Shown: positions 46,683 to 56,000, counted from the stretch's first letter. The stretch: DNA of 64,000 nt from Celeribacter baekdonensis B30 (GCF_000299875.1 NZ_AMRK01000011.1:59498-123497), one strand, 5' to 3'. Program-made: numbers and translations. Notes: a model not told the origin generated them from the sequence alone.

Positions 46683-48890
46683 ATGATCCGCAAACTCCAC
46701 CGTTGGCCGGGTCTTTTGGCTCTGGCTCTAGTCACCCTTCTGGCGCTCAGTGGCGCGGCTTTGTCGATCTTTCCAAGCCTCGAACATCTGTCCGCGCCGC
46801 AAACGGTCAGCGATCAAAGCGTGGCGGATCTCGCCACGCGCATCCAAAGCGCCCTCCCCGGTGTCGAGCAAATCAAACGCGCGCCTTCGGGGCAGATCAC
46901 CGCCTATTGGTTCAAAGACGGCACCCCCGGCGCCGGCATCATTGATCCGCTCACCGGCCAAGCGGTCGCCTCCGCCGATCCAAACCCGGTGCTGCGCTGG
47001 TTGACCAATTTGCACCGCTCGCTGTTTTTGGGCGATGGCGGACGGATTGCCATGGCGGTTGGGGCTTTGGCGATGCTGGTCCTTTCAATCTCTGGCACGC
47101 TTTTGGTGGTGCGGCGCGTTGGCGGCTGGCGGCGCTGGTTTGCGCCTCTGCGCGGGCCATGGGCGGGGCGCATTCACGTTGAACTGGCCCGCGTGGCGGT
47201 TCTGGGCCTTGCGCTCTCGTCGGTGACCGCCCTGTGGATGACCTCCTCAACCTTTGATCTTTTGCCGGATGGCGAAGCGATCCCGGCCTTCCCCACTGAA
47301 ACCAGCGGCGAAACGGGCGCGGCCTTTGCCGCGATGGAGCGCCTTGCGAGCACCCCAGTGTCTGAGTTGCGCGAATTGAGCTTTCCCTACCCCGATGATG
47401 CCAGTGACGTGTTCTCCCTGACGACCGATCAGGGCACGGGGTTTATCGACCAAGGCACCGGCAAGATGCTGGCTTGGGCCGATCTGAGTCCCATGCAAAG
47501 CCTGTCTGAGACCATCTATATGCTGCACACGGGTCAAGGGGCCGCACTGTTGGGCCTGGTGCTTGGCATGATGGCGCTGGCCATTCCGGCGATGGGGTTT
47601 ACCGGCGTTTTGATCTGGCTCTCGGGTCGCCGTGGGCGGCCGCGTTTGCATCACAATGCCCCAGCCAGTCGCGCCGAAACGATCCTCTTGGTCGGTAGCG
47701 AAGGCGGTAGCACTTGGGGCTTTGCCGCGACGCTGCACAAAGCCTTGACCGAGGTCGGGCAAACCGTCCATGCCACCGCGCTCTCCGCCTTTGATCCAAG
47801 CCGCTATGGCAACGCCAAACGCATCCTCATTTTGGCCGCCACCTATGGCGATGGCGACGCGCCGAGCACCGCCAAGGGCTTTCTCGATCAACTCGCCAAA
47901 TCTGAGGTCCTGCTAAATGTTCCGCTGGCGGTGCTTGGCCTGGGCGATCGCAGCTTTCCGGCCTATTGCGCCTATGCGCAAGCGGTCTCACAGGCGGCAC
48001 GGGCCAAGGGCTGGTCCGAACTTTTGGCCTTTCACACCGTCGATCGGCAATCGGCACAAGAATTCGCCCGCTGGGGCCGTGCGCTTGGCACGGCGATGGG
48101 AATCCCGCTTGAACTGGCCCACCATCCGGTCCAACCCGCAACACAGGTTCTGACCCTGATAGATCGCCGCGATTATGGTGCCGAGGTTCAGGCCCCGACG
48201 GCAATCCTGCGCTTCGCCTTGCCCAAAACCTCGCTCATGCAACGGTTGATGCGGCGCGGCTTTGGGCGGTTCCAAGCGGGTGATTTGATCGGTATCCTGC
48301 CCGAAGGCTCCGCTGTGCCCCGGCTGTACTCGCTGGCCTCTGGCACCCATGACGGCTTTGTCGAAATCGTGGTTAAAAAACATCCCGGCGGGCTGTGTTC
48401 CGGCCAACTGATTGAGTTGAAAGTGGGCGAGACGGTCACTGGCTTCTTGCGCCGCAACACGGTGTTTCACCCGGACAAAGGCCGCGCGCCGTTGATCTTG
48501 ATTGGGGCGGGCACGGGCATCGGGCCGCTGGCCGGGATCATCCGTGGCAACACCCGCAAACGCCCGGTGCATCTGTTCTTTGGCATGCGCCACCCGGACA
48601 GTGACTTCCTGTATGGGTCGGATATGCGGGATTGGAAAAACGCCGGGCAGATGACACATCTCACCACCGCCGTATCACGCACCGCACGACCGCAATATGT
48701 CCAAGATGCTCTCCGCTCCGAACAAAGCGACGTGATCCGATTGATCCGCGACGGTGCCCGTGTGATGGTCTGTGGCGGACGTGACATGGCGCAAGGCGTG
48801 TCCGAGGCCTTGACGGATATATTGGCTCCTGTGGGACTCACCCCGTTCATGCTCAAGTCAGAGGGACGCTATGTCGAAGATGTCTACTGA
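46683..48890 (+). CDS. PepSY membrane protein fused to flavodoxin and ferredoxin-NADP reductase domains
   Basis: A 735-residue fusion. The N-terminal membrane part has helices near 10-28, 120-140, 170-190 and 285-310 with PepSY-type loops between them. Then comes a flavodoxin-like FMN domain (about 335-465; ILLVGSEGGSTWGFAA and AATYGDGDAPSTAKGFLDQL) and a reductase domain (about 470-735) with the RLYSLASG flavin motif, NADPH-site LILIGAGTGIGPLAG and MVCGGRDMAQGV. It resembles a sulfite-reductase-flavoprotein head on a PepSY stalk, suggesting NADPH-driven electron export across the membrane. Confidence 0.85.
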   Translation: MIRKLHRWPGLLALALVTLLALSGAALSIFPSLEHLSAPQTVSDQSVADLATRIQSALPGVEQIKRAPSGQITAYWFKDGTPGAGIIDPLTGQAVASADPNPVLRWLTNLHRSLFLGDGGRIAMAVGALAMLVLSISGTLLVVRRVGGWRRWFAPLRGPWAGRIHVELARVAVLGLALSSVTALWMTSSTFDLLPDGEAIPAFPTETSGETGAAFAAMERLASTPVSELRELSFPYPDDASDVFSLTTDQGTGFIDQGTGKMLAWADLSPMQSLSETIYMLHTGQGAALLGLVLGMMALAIPAMGFTGVLIWLSGRRGRPRLHHNAPASRAETILLVGSEGGSTWGFAATLHKALTEVGQTVHATALSAFDPSRYGNAKRILILAATYGDGDAPSTAKGFLDQLAKSEVLLNVPLAVLGLGDRSFPAYCAYAQAVSQAARAKGWSELLAFHTVDRQSAQEFARWGRALGTAMGIPLELAHHPVQPATQVLTLIDRRDYGAEVQAPTAILRFALPKTSLMQRLMRRGFGRFQAGDLIGILPEGSAVPRLYSLASGTHDGFVEIVVKKHPGGLCSGQLIELKVGETVTGFLRRNTVFHPDKGRAPLILIGAGTGIGPLAGIIRGNTRKRPVHLFFGMRHPDSDFLYGSDMRDWKNAGQMTHLTTAVSRTARPQYVQDALRSEQSDVIRLIRDGARVMVCGGRDMAQGVSEALTDILAPVGLTPFMLKSEGRYVEDVY

Positions 48891-49860
48891 TCTCACCCGC
48901 CACGCGCTCAACGGCCCGACCATGGGCACACGCTGGTCGGCGCAGTTTCACACCGCCCCGGACGTGGACCCATCTGTGATCCAAATCGCACTTCAGGCGG
49001 CTGTTGCCGAGGTCGACGCGCAGATGTCGACATGGTCCGCCGACAGCGATTTGATGCGCCTCAACGCAGCGCCCGTGGGCGAGTGGTGCGATGTGCCTGC
49101 CATGCTGATGGCCGTGATCAGCCTTGGGCTTGAGATCGGGCGTGCCTCAAAGGGCGCGTTCGATATTGGCATGGGGGATGCGGTGACGGCATGGGGTTTC
49201 GGCCCCGCCGAGGCCGCACCCGACCGGATCAAGGCCGCGATGAACACCAATCGCGTGCCCGCCTCTGAGGCGCTTGATCTGGATGTCGCGGCAGGACGCC
49301 TGCGCAAAACCGCACCCGTCGCTTTGGACCTCAACGGCATTGCCAAAGGCTATGGCGTGGACCGATTGGCCGAGACCCTGCGCGGCGTTGGCATCATGAA
49401 TGCGCTCGTCGGCATCGACGGCGAAATGCGCGCGATGGGCCTGCGCCCCGACGCTGCGCCTTGGTCCATCGCGGTCGAGGCCCCGGACGCAGAAAGCCGC
49501 AGCGCGCATTCGGTGTTGGCCTTGCAAGACGCGGCTGTGGCCACCTCTGGCGATTACCGCCATTGGGTCGAAGTCCAAGGCCGCCATCTGTCGCACACCA
49601 TGGACCCGCACCGGGGCGCGCCCCTGATGAACTCTCCCGCCTCCGTCACCGTTGTGGCCCAAACCTGTGCCGAAGCCGATGCTTGGGCCACCGCACTGAT
49701 GGTGCTCGGCACCGAACAGGGCGCTGCCCTTGCCCGCGCGCGGGGCTTGGAGGCGCTGTTCTTGCTCCGCACGGGCCAAACCGAGTATCGCAGCCTTGGC
49801 GTCGGTCGTTTATTTACCGATGAGGACGCGGCGGCACACGCCCCAAGGAGAGCCGTATAA
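48871..49860 (+). CDS. apbE: FAD:protein FMN transferase (ApbE)
   Basis: A 329-residue ApbE-family enzyme that attaches FMN to a threonine in target proteins. It has the GPTMGTRWS start, DLNGIAKGYGVDRLAE, the DGEMRAMG loop (GIDGEM) and ATSGDYRHWVEV. The ATG at 48871 overlaps the end of the fusion gene by 20 bases and its stop overlaps the next ATG (TAATG at 49858). No secretion signal is obvious at this start. Its probable target is a periplasmic domain of this operon, not yet identified. Confidence 0.92.
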   Translation: MSKMSTDLTRHALNGPTMGTRWSAQFHTAPDVDPSVIQIALQAAVAEVDAQMSTWSADSDLMRLNAAPVGEWCDVPAMLMAVISLGLEIGRASKGAFDIGMGDAVTAWGFGPAEAAPDRIKAAMNTNRVPASEALDLDVAAGRLRKTAPVALDLNGIAKGYGVDRLAETLRGVGIMNALVGIDGEMRAMGLRPDAAPWSIAVEAPDAESRSAHSVLALQDAAVATSGDYRHWVEVQGRHLSHTMDPHRGAPLMNSPASVTVVAQTCAEADAWATALMVLGTEQGAALARARGLEALFLLRTGQTEYRSLGVGRLFTDEDAAAHAPRRAV

Positions 49861-51713
49861 TGGACTTTGCGCGGATCGACCGGATGAAAACCGGACTGTT
49901 GGGGCTGGCGATCGCCGGGCTTGTGATCGGGCTTGGCCTGTTTCTCGCGGGGATCGAAGACCTCGCACACCTTGTCTGGACGCTCGGTGTTCTCCCAGTG
50001 TTGATCGCGCTTTTGGTCGAAATTCTGCGCAGTCTGCGCGCTGGAGAGGTCGGGCTTGATATTGTCGCCGCCCTGTCGATGTCGGCGGCGCTTGGCTTTG
50101 GAGAAACCATGGCGGCAGCCGTAGTTGCCGTGATGTATTCCGGTGGCACCTTCCTTGAAAGCATGGCCGAGGGCCGCGCCCGCCGTGAAATGCATGATCT
50201 GTTGTCTCGCGTGCCGCGCACAGCCACCCGACATCGAAATGGCGGGCTGGAAGACGTGCCCCTGGACGACATCCAGCCCGGTGACCTTTTGCTGATCCGC
50301 CAAGGCGATGTGGTGCCCGTTGATGGCGTGATTGCCTCCGAGACCGCCTTTGTCGATACCTCTGCGCTCACCGGCGAGTCGCTTCCGGTGCGTTTGACGC
50401 AGGGCGCTGAGACGATGAGCGGGTCGACCAATGCGGGCGCGCCGTTTGATCTGACCGCAACCCACCCGGCCAAAAACAGCACCTATGCCGGGATCGTGCG
50501 TCTGGTCGAAGAGGCCCAGCGCTCAAAGGCGCCGATGGCGCGGTTGGCGGATCGTTGGTCTTTGGGGTTTTTGATCGTCACCGTGGTGATCGCCGGGGCC
50601 GCTTGGGGACTGACCGGCGATCCGATCCGGGCGGTGGCGGTTTTGGTCGTGGCGACCCCCTGCCCGCTGATCCTTGCCGTGCCCGTTGCCCTGACCGCAG
50701 GCCTGTCGCGTGCGGCGCATTTTGGCGTGTTGATCAAAGGCGCTGCTCCGCTTGAAACCATGGCGCGCAGTCGCACGTTGATCTTGGACAAAACCGGCAC
50801 GCTCACCGATGGGCGGCCACAAATTATCCGCATCGACACTCAAAACACGCACAGCGACACCGACATCTTGCGCTTCGCCGCAGCCCTTGATCAGGCGTCA
50901 AAACACCCGGTCGCTCAGGCGATTGTCGCCGCCGCGAAAGCCAGGGGGCTGTCCCTGCCCCTGCCCACCAATGTGGTTGAAATCCCCGGCGAAGGCGTCA
51001 GCGGCAGGGTCGATGGCCATGCGGTCGTCGTGGGCGGCACGGATTTGATCGCCCAGCACGTGACAGGACCTGCCCCGCGCCCCATGCGGTCTGCGGGGTC
51101 GGTGCTTGTGGCTTTGGCGGTAGACGGACAGATGGCCGGGCATCTCGTCATGGCCGATCCGCTGCGCGCGGGCACACAGGCCATGTTGGCCGGGCTGCGC
51201 GCACAAGGGATCCTGCGGATCGTACTGGCCACCGGCGACCGTGCAGACGTGGCCGAACGGGTGACCGAGGGGCTGGGCCTTGATGCGCTTCGGGCCGGGT
51301 TGTCGCCCGATCAAAAGGTGCTTTTGGTTCTGACCGAGCGCAAAAATGGCCCGGTGATGATGGTCGGCGATGGGGTGAATGATGCGCCCGCCCTGGCCGC
51401 CGCCGATGTCGGCGTCGCCATGGGCGCGCGTGGGGCCGCCGCCTCGGCTGAGGCCGCCGATGTGGTCTTGCTGGTGGACCGGATCGACCGGCTTGGACCG
51501 GGGATCGAGATTGCCCGCTCCGCCCGTCGCATTGCTGTTGAAAGCGTGGTGGCCGGCATCGGACTGTCGGTTTTGGGCATGATCGCGGCGGCGTTTGGAT
51601 ACCTCACGCCGGTGCAAGGCGCGCTGTTGCAAGAGGTGATCGACGTGGCCGTCATCCTCAACGCGCTACGGGCCTTACGCATCACGCCCACGGGCCTCCT
51701 TGCCGCCGAATAA
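49860..51713 (+). CDS. P-type metal-transporting ATPase lacking an N-terminal metal-binding domain
   Basis: A 617-residue heavy-metal-type P1 ATPase. It has TGES (171-174), the membrane ion motif TPCPL (266-270), phosphorylation DKTGT (Asp 310), the SKHPVAQAI nucleotide-site His-Pro and GDGVNDAPALAAADVG. No CxxC heavy-metal-associated domain precedes it. The TPCP motif does not match the common CPC or SPC signatures, so the ion cannot be assigned. It is part of the metal/flavin operon and probably exports a cation. Confidence 0.88.
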   Translation: MDFARIDRMKTGLLGLAIAGLVIGLGLFLAGIEDLAHLVWTLGVLPVLIALLVEILRSLRAGEVGLDIVAALSMSAALGFGETMAAAVVAVMYSGGTFLESMAEGRARREMHDLLSRVPRTATRHRNGGLEDVPLDDIQPGDLLLIRQGDVVPVDGVIASETAFVDTSALTGESLPVRLTQGAETMSGSTNAGAPFDLTATHPAKNSTYAGIVRLVEEAQRSKAPMARLADRWSLGFLIVTVVIAGAAWGLTGDPIRAVAVLVVATPCPLILAVPVALTAGLSRAAHFGVLIKGAAPLETMARSRTLILDKTGTLTDGRPQIIRIDTQNTHSDTDILRFAAALDQASKHPVAQAIVAAAKARGLSLPLPTNVVEIPGEGVSGRVDGHAVVVGGTDLIAQHVTGPAPRPMRSAGSVLVALAVDGQMAGHLVMADPLRAGTQAMLAGLRAQGILRIVLATGDRADVAERVTEGLGLDALRAGLSPDQKVLLVLTERKNGPVMMVGDGVNDAPALAAADVGVAMGARGAAASAEAADVVLLVDRIDRLGPGIEIARSARRIAVESVVAGIGLSVLGMIAAAFGYLTPVQGALLQEVIDVAVILNALRALRITPTGLLAAE

Positions 51714-51734
51714 CCCTTGAAAAGGATAGATAAC

Positions 51735-52436
51735 ATGAGCCGCCTTTCCCATTCAGAAACCCATATGGTGCATCGCATCGGCTGGCTACGCGCCGCTGTG
51801 CTGGGCGCGAATGACGGGCTTGTCTCCACCGCCAGCCTTGTGGTTGGCGTCGCCGCAGCGGGCTCGGGGAGGCCTGAGATTTTGATCGCCGGTCTGGCCG
51901 GACTGGTCGCAGGCGCAATGTCGATGGCGGCGGGGGAATATGTGTCCGTGAGTTCGCAAACCGATGCGGAACAGGCCGATTTGGCCCGCGAGACCAAGGA
52001 ATTGTTGGAGACGCCCGAGACCGAATTGGAGGAGCTGACCGGCATCTATGTGGCGCGCGGCCTTGATGAACCTTTGGCGCGTCAAGTGGCGGTGCAGCTA
52101 ACGCAAAAGGATGCGCTTGGCGCTCATGCCCGTGACGAACTTGGCATCTCCGAAACAGTGACCGCCCATCCGATCCAAGCCGCGCTTGTCTCGGCGGTGA
52201 CCTTTGCCGTGGGGGCGGTTGTGCCGCTGATCGTGGCGCTGATGGCCCCCACAAGCCAAATCTCTCTGACCGTCGCACTCACCACCTTGGTCGCGCTTTC
52301 TGTGCTGGGCGGGCTTGGGGCCTCTGCCGGCGGGGCGGGCATTTTGAAAGGCGCGCTACGCGTGACGTTTTGGGGCGCTTTGGCCATGGCGGCCACAGCG
52401 GGGGTTGGGATGATCTTTGGCGTAAGCGCCGGGTAG
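51735..52436 (+). CDS. VIT1/CCC1 family iron/manganese transporter-like protein
   Basis: A 233-residue protein with five predicted helices and the family signatures WLRAAVLGANDGLVSTASLVVG and AGAMSMAAGEYVSVSSQTD, then a cytoplasmic acidic region (about 78-112) that forms the metal-binding domain in this family. The start at 51735 has AAAGGAT about 9 bases upstream. It ends the metal/flavin operon, supporting a role in moving iron or manganese. Confidence 0.88.
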   Translation: MSRLSHSETHMVHRIGWLRAAVLGANDGLVSTASLVVGVAAAGSGRPEILIAGLAGLVAGAMSMAAGEYVSVSSQTDAEQADLARETKELLETPETELEELTGIYVARGLDEPLARQVAVQLTQKDALGAHARDELGISETVTAHPIQAALVSAVTFAVGAVVPLIVALMAPTSQISLTVALTTLVALSVLGGLGASAGGAGILKGALRVTFWGALAMAATAGVGMIFGVSAG

Positions 52437-52478
52437 GTTGGCGTTGCGATTGTCCCGCAGACACGGCACAGTCACGCT

Positions 52479-52859
52479 ATGAGTTCAGATCAAAACCATA
52501 CCACAGCGATCAGGATGCGCCTGCGGTTGCATTTCGGGGACAGGTTGATGCTTGGCCCCGGCAAGGCCGATTTGCTTGCCGGCATTCGTGACACCGGGTC
52601 GATTTCCGCCGCTGGGCGCGCCATGTCGATGAGCTACAAACGGGCTTGGTCGCTGGTCGAAGAGATGAATGCGGCCTTTGGGACGCCGCTGGTGATCTCG
52701 TCGCGGGGCGGAGCGCAGGGTGGCGGCGCACATCTGACGGAGGCGGGAGAAGCCGTTTTATCTCATTATCGGACGCTTGAGCAGCGTGCGCTTGCGGCCG
52801 GGTCTGAGCAGATCGAAGCGATTGCGGCACTGCTAGACGATATGTCCGAAGGAAAATAA
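52479..52859 (+). CDS. ModE-like winged-helix regulator (DNA-binding domain only)
   Basis: A 126-residue protein matching the N-terminal part of ModE: LHFGDRLMLGPGKADLLAGIRDTGSISAAGRAMSMSYKRAW with the ModE helix-turn-helix, then GGGAHLTEAGEAVLSHY. The C-terminal molybdate-binding Mop/TOBE domains are absent. It is directly upstream of modA. It may be a LysR-like HTH stand-alone regulator of molybdate uptake. Confidence 0.85.
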   Translation: MSSDQNHTTAIRMRLRLHFGDRLMLGPGKADLLAGIRDTGSISAAGRAMSMSYKRAWSLVEEMNAAFGTPLVISSRGGAQGGGAHLTEAGEAVLSHYRTLEQRALAAGSEQIEAIAALLDDMSEGK

Positions 52860-52886
52860 CGCTTGCCAGACCAAGGATCGACTGCG

Positions 52887-52906
52887 ATATGTTTTCACAA
52901 ACATAT
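52887..52906. promoter_or_regulatory. ATATGTTT-4-AAACATAT palindrome upstream of modA
   Basis: A perfect 8-base inverted repeat with a TCAC spacer, 16 bases before the modA start and 28 bases after the modE-like stop. The form fits an AT-rich ModE-type operator and would overlap the modA promoter or ribosome site region. The binding protein is inferred. Confidence 0.55.
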
Positions 52907-52921
52907 TGAATGGAGTTGCTT

Positions 52922-53680
52922 GTGTCCCTGCCCTTTGCCCGCCTCACCGCCACCCTCCTCCTCACCTGCGCGCCCCTCACCGTCCATTCCGAAGAGGTGA
53001 TCGTCTTTGCCGCTGCCAGCATGACCAATGCGATGGCCGAAATCGAACAGGCGTTTGAAACTGACACCGGGCATGACCTCATCGTCTCGCTTGCGGGCTC
53101 TTCCGCCCTCGCGCGACAAATCCAACAGGGCGCGCCTGCGGATGTGTTCATCTCCGCCAATCCCGACTGGATGGATGTTTTGGAAAACGACGGGCTGCTT
53201 GCGCAGGACTCCCGCTTTGATCTCCTGAACAATACCCTCGTGCTGATCGCCCATGGCCAAGACGCCACCCCGATGGAGATTTCTGATCTGCCAGAGGCGC
53301 TTGGCAAGGATCGGCTGGCGATGGCGCTGGTCGATGCGGTTCCGGCGGGAATTTATGGCAAGTCTGCCCTTGAGGCGCTGGGATTATGGGATCAACTCTC
53401 CCCTTTGGTGGCCCAAGCCGACAATGTCCGCGCCGCGCTCTCGCTTGTGGCGCTGGGAGAAACCCCGTTTGGGATCGTCTATGCCACAGATGCGGTTGCC
53501 GAAGATGACGTGCGCGTGGTGGCAACCTTTCCGGCAGACACCCACCCGCCGATTGTCTACCCCGCCGCCGCAATTGCCGAGCATGATGATGAGGCGACAC
53601 AGGCGTTTCTGGATTACCTGCTTAGCGGCGCCGCCCGCGCAGCGTTCGAACGTCAGGGCTTTGTCGTAGTGCCGCAGTAA
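52922..53680 (+). CDS. modA: Molybdate ABC transporter substrate-binding protein
   Basis: A 252-residue periplasmic protein with a signal peptide (about 1-22) and the ModA start VIVFAAASMTNAMAEIEQAFE, GSSALARQIQQGAPADVFISA and the GIYGKSALEALG segment. Oxyanion-binding Ser/Asn positions fit ModA. The GTG start at 52922 has GGAG 7 bases upstream; an in-frame ATG at 52910 lacks one. No modB or modC follows before the LysR gene, so it uses a permease encoded elsewhere or the operon has been broken. Confidence 0.9.
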   Translation: MSLPFARLTATLLLTCAPLTVHSEEVIVFAAASMTNAMAEIEQAFETDTGHDLIVSLAGSSALARQIQQGAPADVFISANPDWMDVLENDGLLAQDSRFDLLNNTLVLIAHGQDATPMEISDLPEALGKDRLAMALVDAVPAGIYGKSALEALGLWDQLSPLVAQADNVRAALSLVALGETPFGIVYATDAVAEDDVRVVATFPADTHPPIVYPAAAIAEHDDEATQAFLDYLLSGAARAAFERQGFVVVPQ

Positions 53681-53812
53681 CCCGCGCCCCCCCCTACGCC
53701 ACGTCCCAGCGTCACCTCATCGCTTGACAAGCCGAGCCGCCTGCAACCTACCTGTGACACGGGAGGCGGCGGGCGCGGTCTGTCCCAAGACGGACCGGCG
53801 GAAGGGAAACAC

Positions 53813-54715
53813 ATGGCGTTCACACTCAAACAACTGCGGTACTTCATCGCTGTGGCGGAGGTCGGCACCGTGTCCGGTGCGGCACAGGCCTTGGCGATCT
53901 CGCAATCGGCGGTGACCGAGGCCATTCGCGAGTTGGAAACCGACCTTGGCGTGCCCCTATTTGACCGCCATCCGCGCGGTCTCGACATCACCCACAAAGG
54001 CCATCAATTCCTGCGCCATGCGACCGGCATTTTGGCTGGCGTCTCGGATGCCCGCCTTGCCCTGACGCAAGAGGCCGAAACCCTGTCCGGTACCTTGCAT
54101 GTCGGCGTGACCTCCTTGGTCGCGGGCTATGTGTTGTCTGATATTCTAGCCCGGTTTCGCCGCGCCAACCCCAAAGTTGAAGTGACGGCTGTGGAGGACA
54201 GTGGCGATTATCTTGAGCATCTTTTGATCGGCGGCGAATTGGATGTGGCGGTGATGGTGACCACCAATCTGCGCGACCGGATGGCGCTTCAGACCGAGAT
54301 CATCGACACCTCGCCCTATCAGCTTTGGCTGCCCAACGGCCATGAGTTGAGCACCCGGCCCTCGGTGTCGATCGAGGATCTGACCGATGAGCCGATGATC
54401 ATGCTGCGGATTGATGAGATCGAAGAGGCCACGCGCAAGTTGCTCTCGGCCTTTGGTGCCCGCCCCCGTGTCGCATTTCGCACCCGCTCTGTCGAGGCGG
54501 TGCGCTCTTTGGTGGCCACGGGCGCGGGAATCGCGCTTTTGCCGGAGATGGTGTATCGCCGCTGGTCGCTTGAAGGCGACCGGATTGTGTCCCGCGATGT
54601 GTCGGGAAGTCTGCCCGTTGTGCAGGTTGGAACCGTCTGGCGCAAAGGCTCGCCACTATCCCGTCCGACGCGTGAATTTGTTTTGGCGGCACAAACCCAT
54701 AAAAACACGAAGTAA
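53813..54715 (+). CDS. LysR family transcriptional regulator
   Basis: A 300-residue regulator with the LysR helix-turn-helix at the N-terminus (TLKQLRYFIAVAEVGTVSGAA, SAVTEAIRELETDLGVPLFDR) and the effector-binding domain from about 90. It lies 121 bases upstream of the polyamine-type importer on the same strand, so it may control it. Effector unknown. Confidence 0.92.
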   Translation: MAFTLKQLRYFIAVAEVGTVSGAAQALAISQSAVTEAIRELETDLGVPLFDRHPRGLDITHKGHQFLRHATGILAGVSDARLALTQEAETLSGTLHVGVTSLVAGYVLSDILARFRRANPKVEVTAVEDSGDYLEHLLIGGELDVAVMVTTNLRDRMALQTEIIDTSPYQLWLPNGHELSTRPSVSIEDLTDEPMIMLRIDEIEEATRKLLSAFGARPRVAFRTRSVEAVRSLVATGAGIALLPEMVYRRWSLEGDRIVSRDVSGSLPVVQVGTVWRKGSPLSRPTREFVLAAQTHKNTK

Positions 54716-54836
54716 TTCATCGGTATCAATTTTTTCGATACCCAAAACCTGAGAATTGAATTTGTGAAATCGGACCCGCTCTCCCACCCTGTCGCCCAAG
54801 GGGGCTTTGACTCCCGCAGCAACAGGGAAACCGAAG

Positions 54837-56000
54837 ATGAAAAAGATTCTCAAAGGGTGTGCCTCCGGTCTTGCACTTACCGCCGCCACCGCAGTGCCGC
54901 TTTCCGCCGCCGATATGATGACCGAACTTGGTGCGGGCGAAGGCACCGTCTCCATCGTCGCATGGCCGGGCTATATCGAGCGCGGCGAAACCGATGCGGC
55001 CTTTGATTGGGTGACCAAATTCGAAGCAGCCACAAGCTGTAAGGTCGAGATCAAAACCGCCAACACCTCGGACGAAATGGTCGCGCTGATGAACGAAGGC
55101 GGCTTTGACTTGGTGACCGCATCGGGCGATGCCTCGCTGCGTCTGATCGCGGGCGGCCGGGTCCAGCCGATCAATATTGACCTGATCCCAAGCTGGTCAC
55201 GCGTCGACGACCGTCTGAAAGATGCGCCGTGGCACACGGTCAAAGGCACCCATTACGGCACGCCGTTCATGTGGGGCCCGAACGTGTTGATGTACAACAC
55301 CGAGGTTTTCCCGGAGGCTCCAACCAGCTGGAATGTGGTGTTCGAAGAAATGACCCTGCCCGATGGCGAAAGCAACACTGGCCGGGTGCAGGCCTATGAT
55401 GGCCCGATCTATATCGCCGATGCGGCGATGTATTTGATGGCGCATCAGCCGGAGCTTGGCATCGAAAGCCCCTATGAGTTGAACGAGGATCAATACGCCG
55501 CGGCGCTGAACGTATTGCGCACCCAGCGTACATTGGTCTCGCGCTATTGGCATGATGCATTCATCCAGATCGACGATTTCAAAAACGAAGGCATGGTGGC
55601 GTCCTCCTCTTGGCCGTTCATGGTCAACCTGCTGAAAGCCGACGGTGTGCCCGTTGCCTCCACCATCCCGTCTGAGGGCGCGAGCGGTTGGGCCGACACC
55701 TTGATGTTGCATGCCGACTCCGAGCACCCGAATTGCGCCTATCAGTTCATGGAGCATTCGCTGAACTCCAACCTGCAATCGGATTTGTCCGTCTGGTTTG
55801 GTGCCGTGCCGTCTGTGCCGGAGGCCTGTACCGATGGCTCTGGCATGCAGACCGCCGAAGGCTGTTCCGAGAACGGGTTGGACGATTTTGACCGGATCAA
55901 ATTCTGGCAAACCCCGGTCTCAAGCTGCGAAAGCCAAGGCACCTGTGTGCCGTATTACCGCTGGGTCTCCGACTACATCGGTGTGATTGGCGGCCGCTGA
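54837..56000 (+). CDS. Polyamine-type ABC transporter substrate-binding protein
   Basis: A 387-residue periplasmic protein with a signal peptide (about 1-24) and PotD/YdcS-like sequence (AGEGTVSIVAWPGYIERG, FDLVTASGDASLRLI, WGPNVLMYNTEVFPEAPTSW). The C-terminal part has four cysteines. It is the binding protein of the following ATPase and permeases. The start at 54837 gives a signal peptide; the ORF extends 10 codons upstream. Substrate is probably a diamine such as putrescine. Confidence 0.88.
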   Translation: MKKILKGCASGLALTAATAVPLSAADMMTELGAGEGTVSIVAWPGYIERGETDAAFDWVTKFEAATSCKVEIKTANTSDEMVALMNEGGFDLVTASGDASLRLIAGGRVQPINIDLIPSWSRVDDRLKDAPWHTVKGTHYGTPFMWGPNVLMYNTEVFPEAPTSWNVVFEEMTLPDGESNTGRVQAYDGPIYIADAAMYLMAHQPELGIESPYELNEDQYAAALNVLRTQRTLVSRYWHDAFIQIDDFKNEGMVASSSWPFMVNLLKADGVPVASTIPSEGASGWADTLMLHADSEHPNCAYQFMEHSLNSNLQSDLSVWFGAVPSVPEACTDGSGMQTAEGCSENGLDDFDRIKFWQTPVSSCESQGTCVPYYRWVSDYIGVIGGR

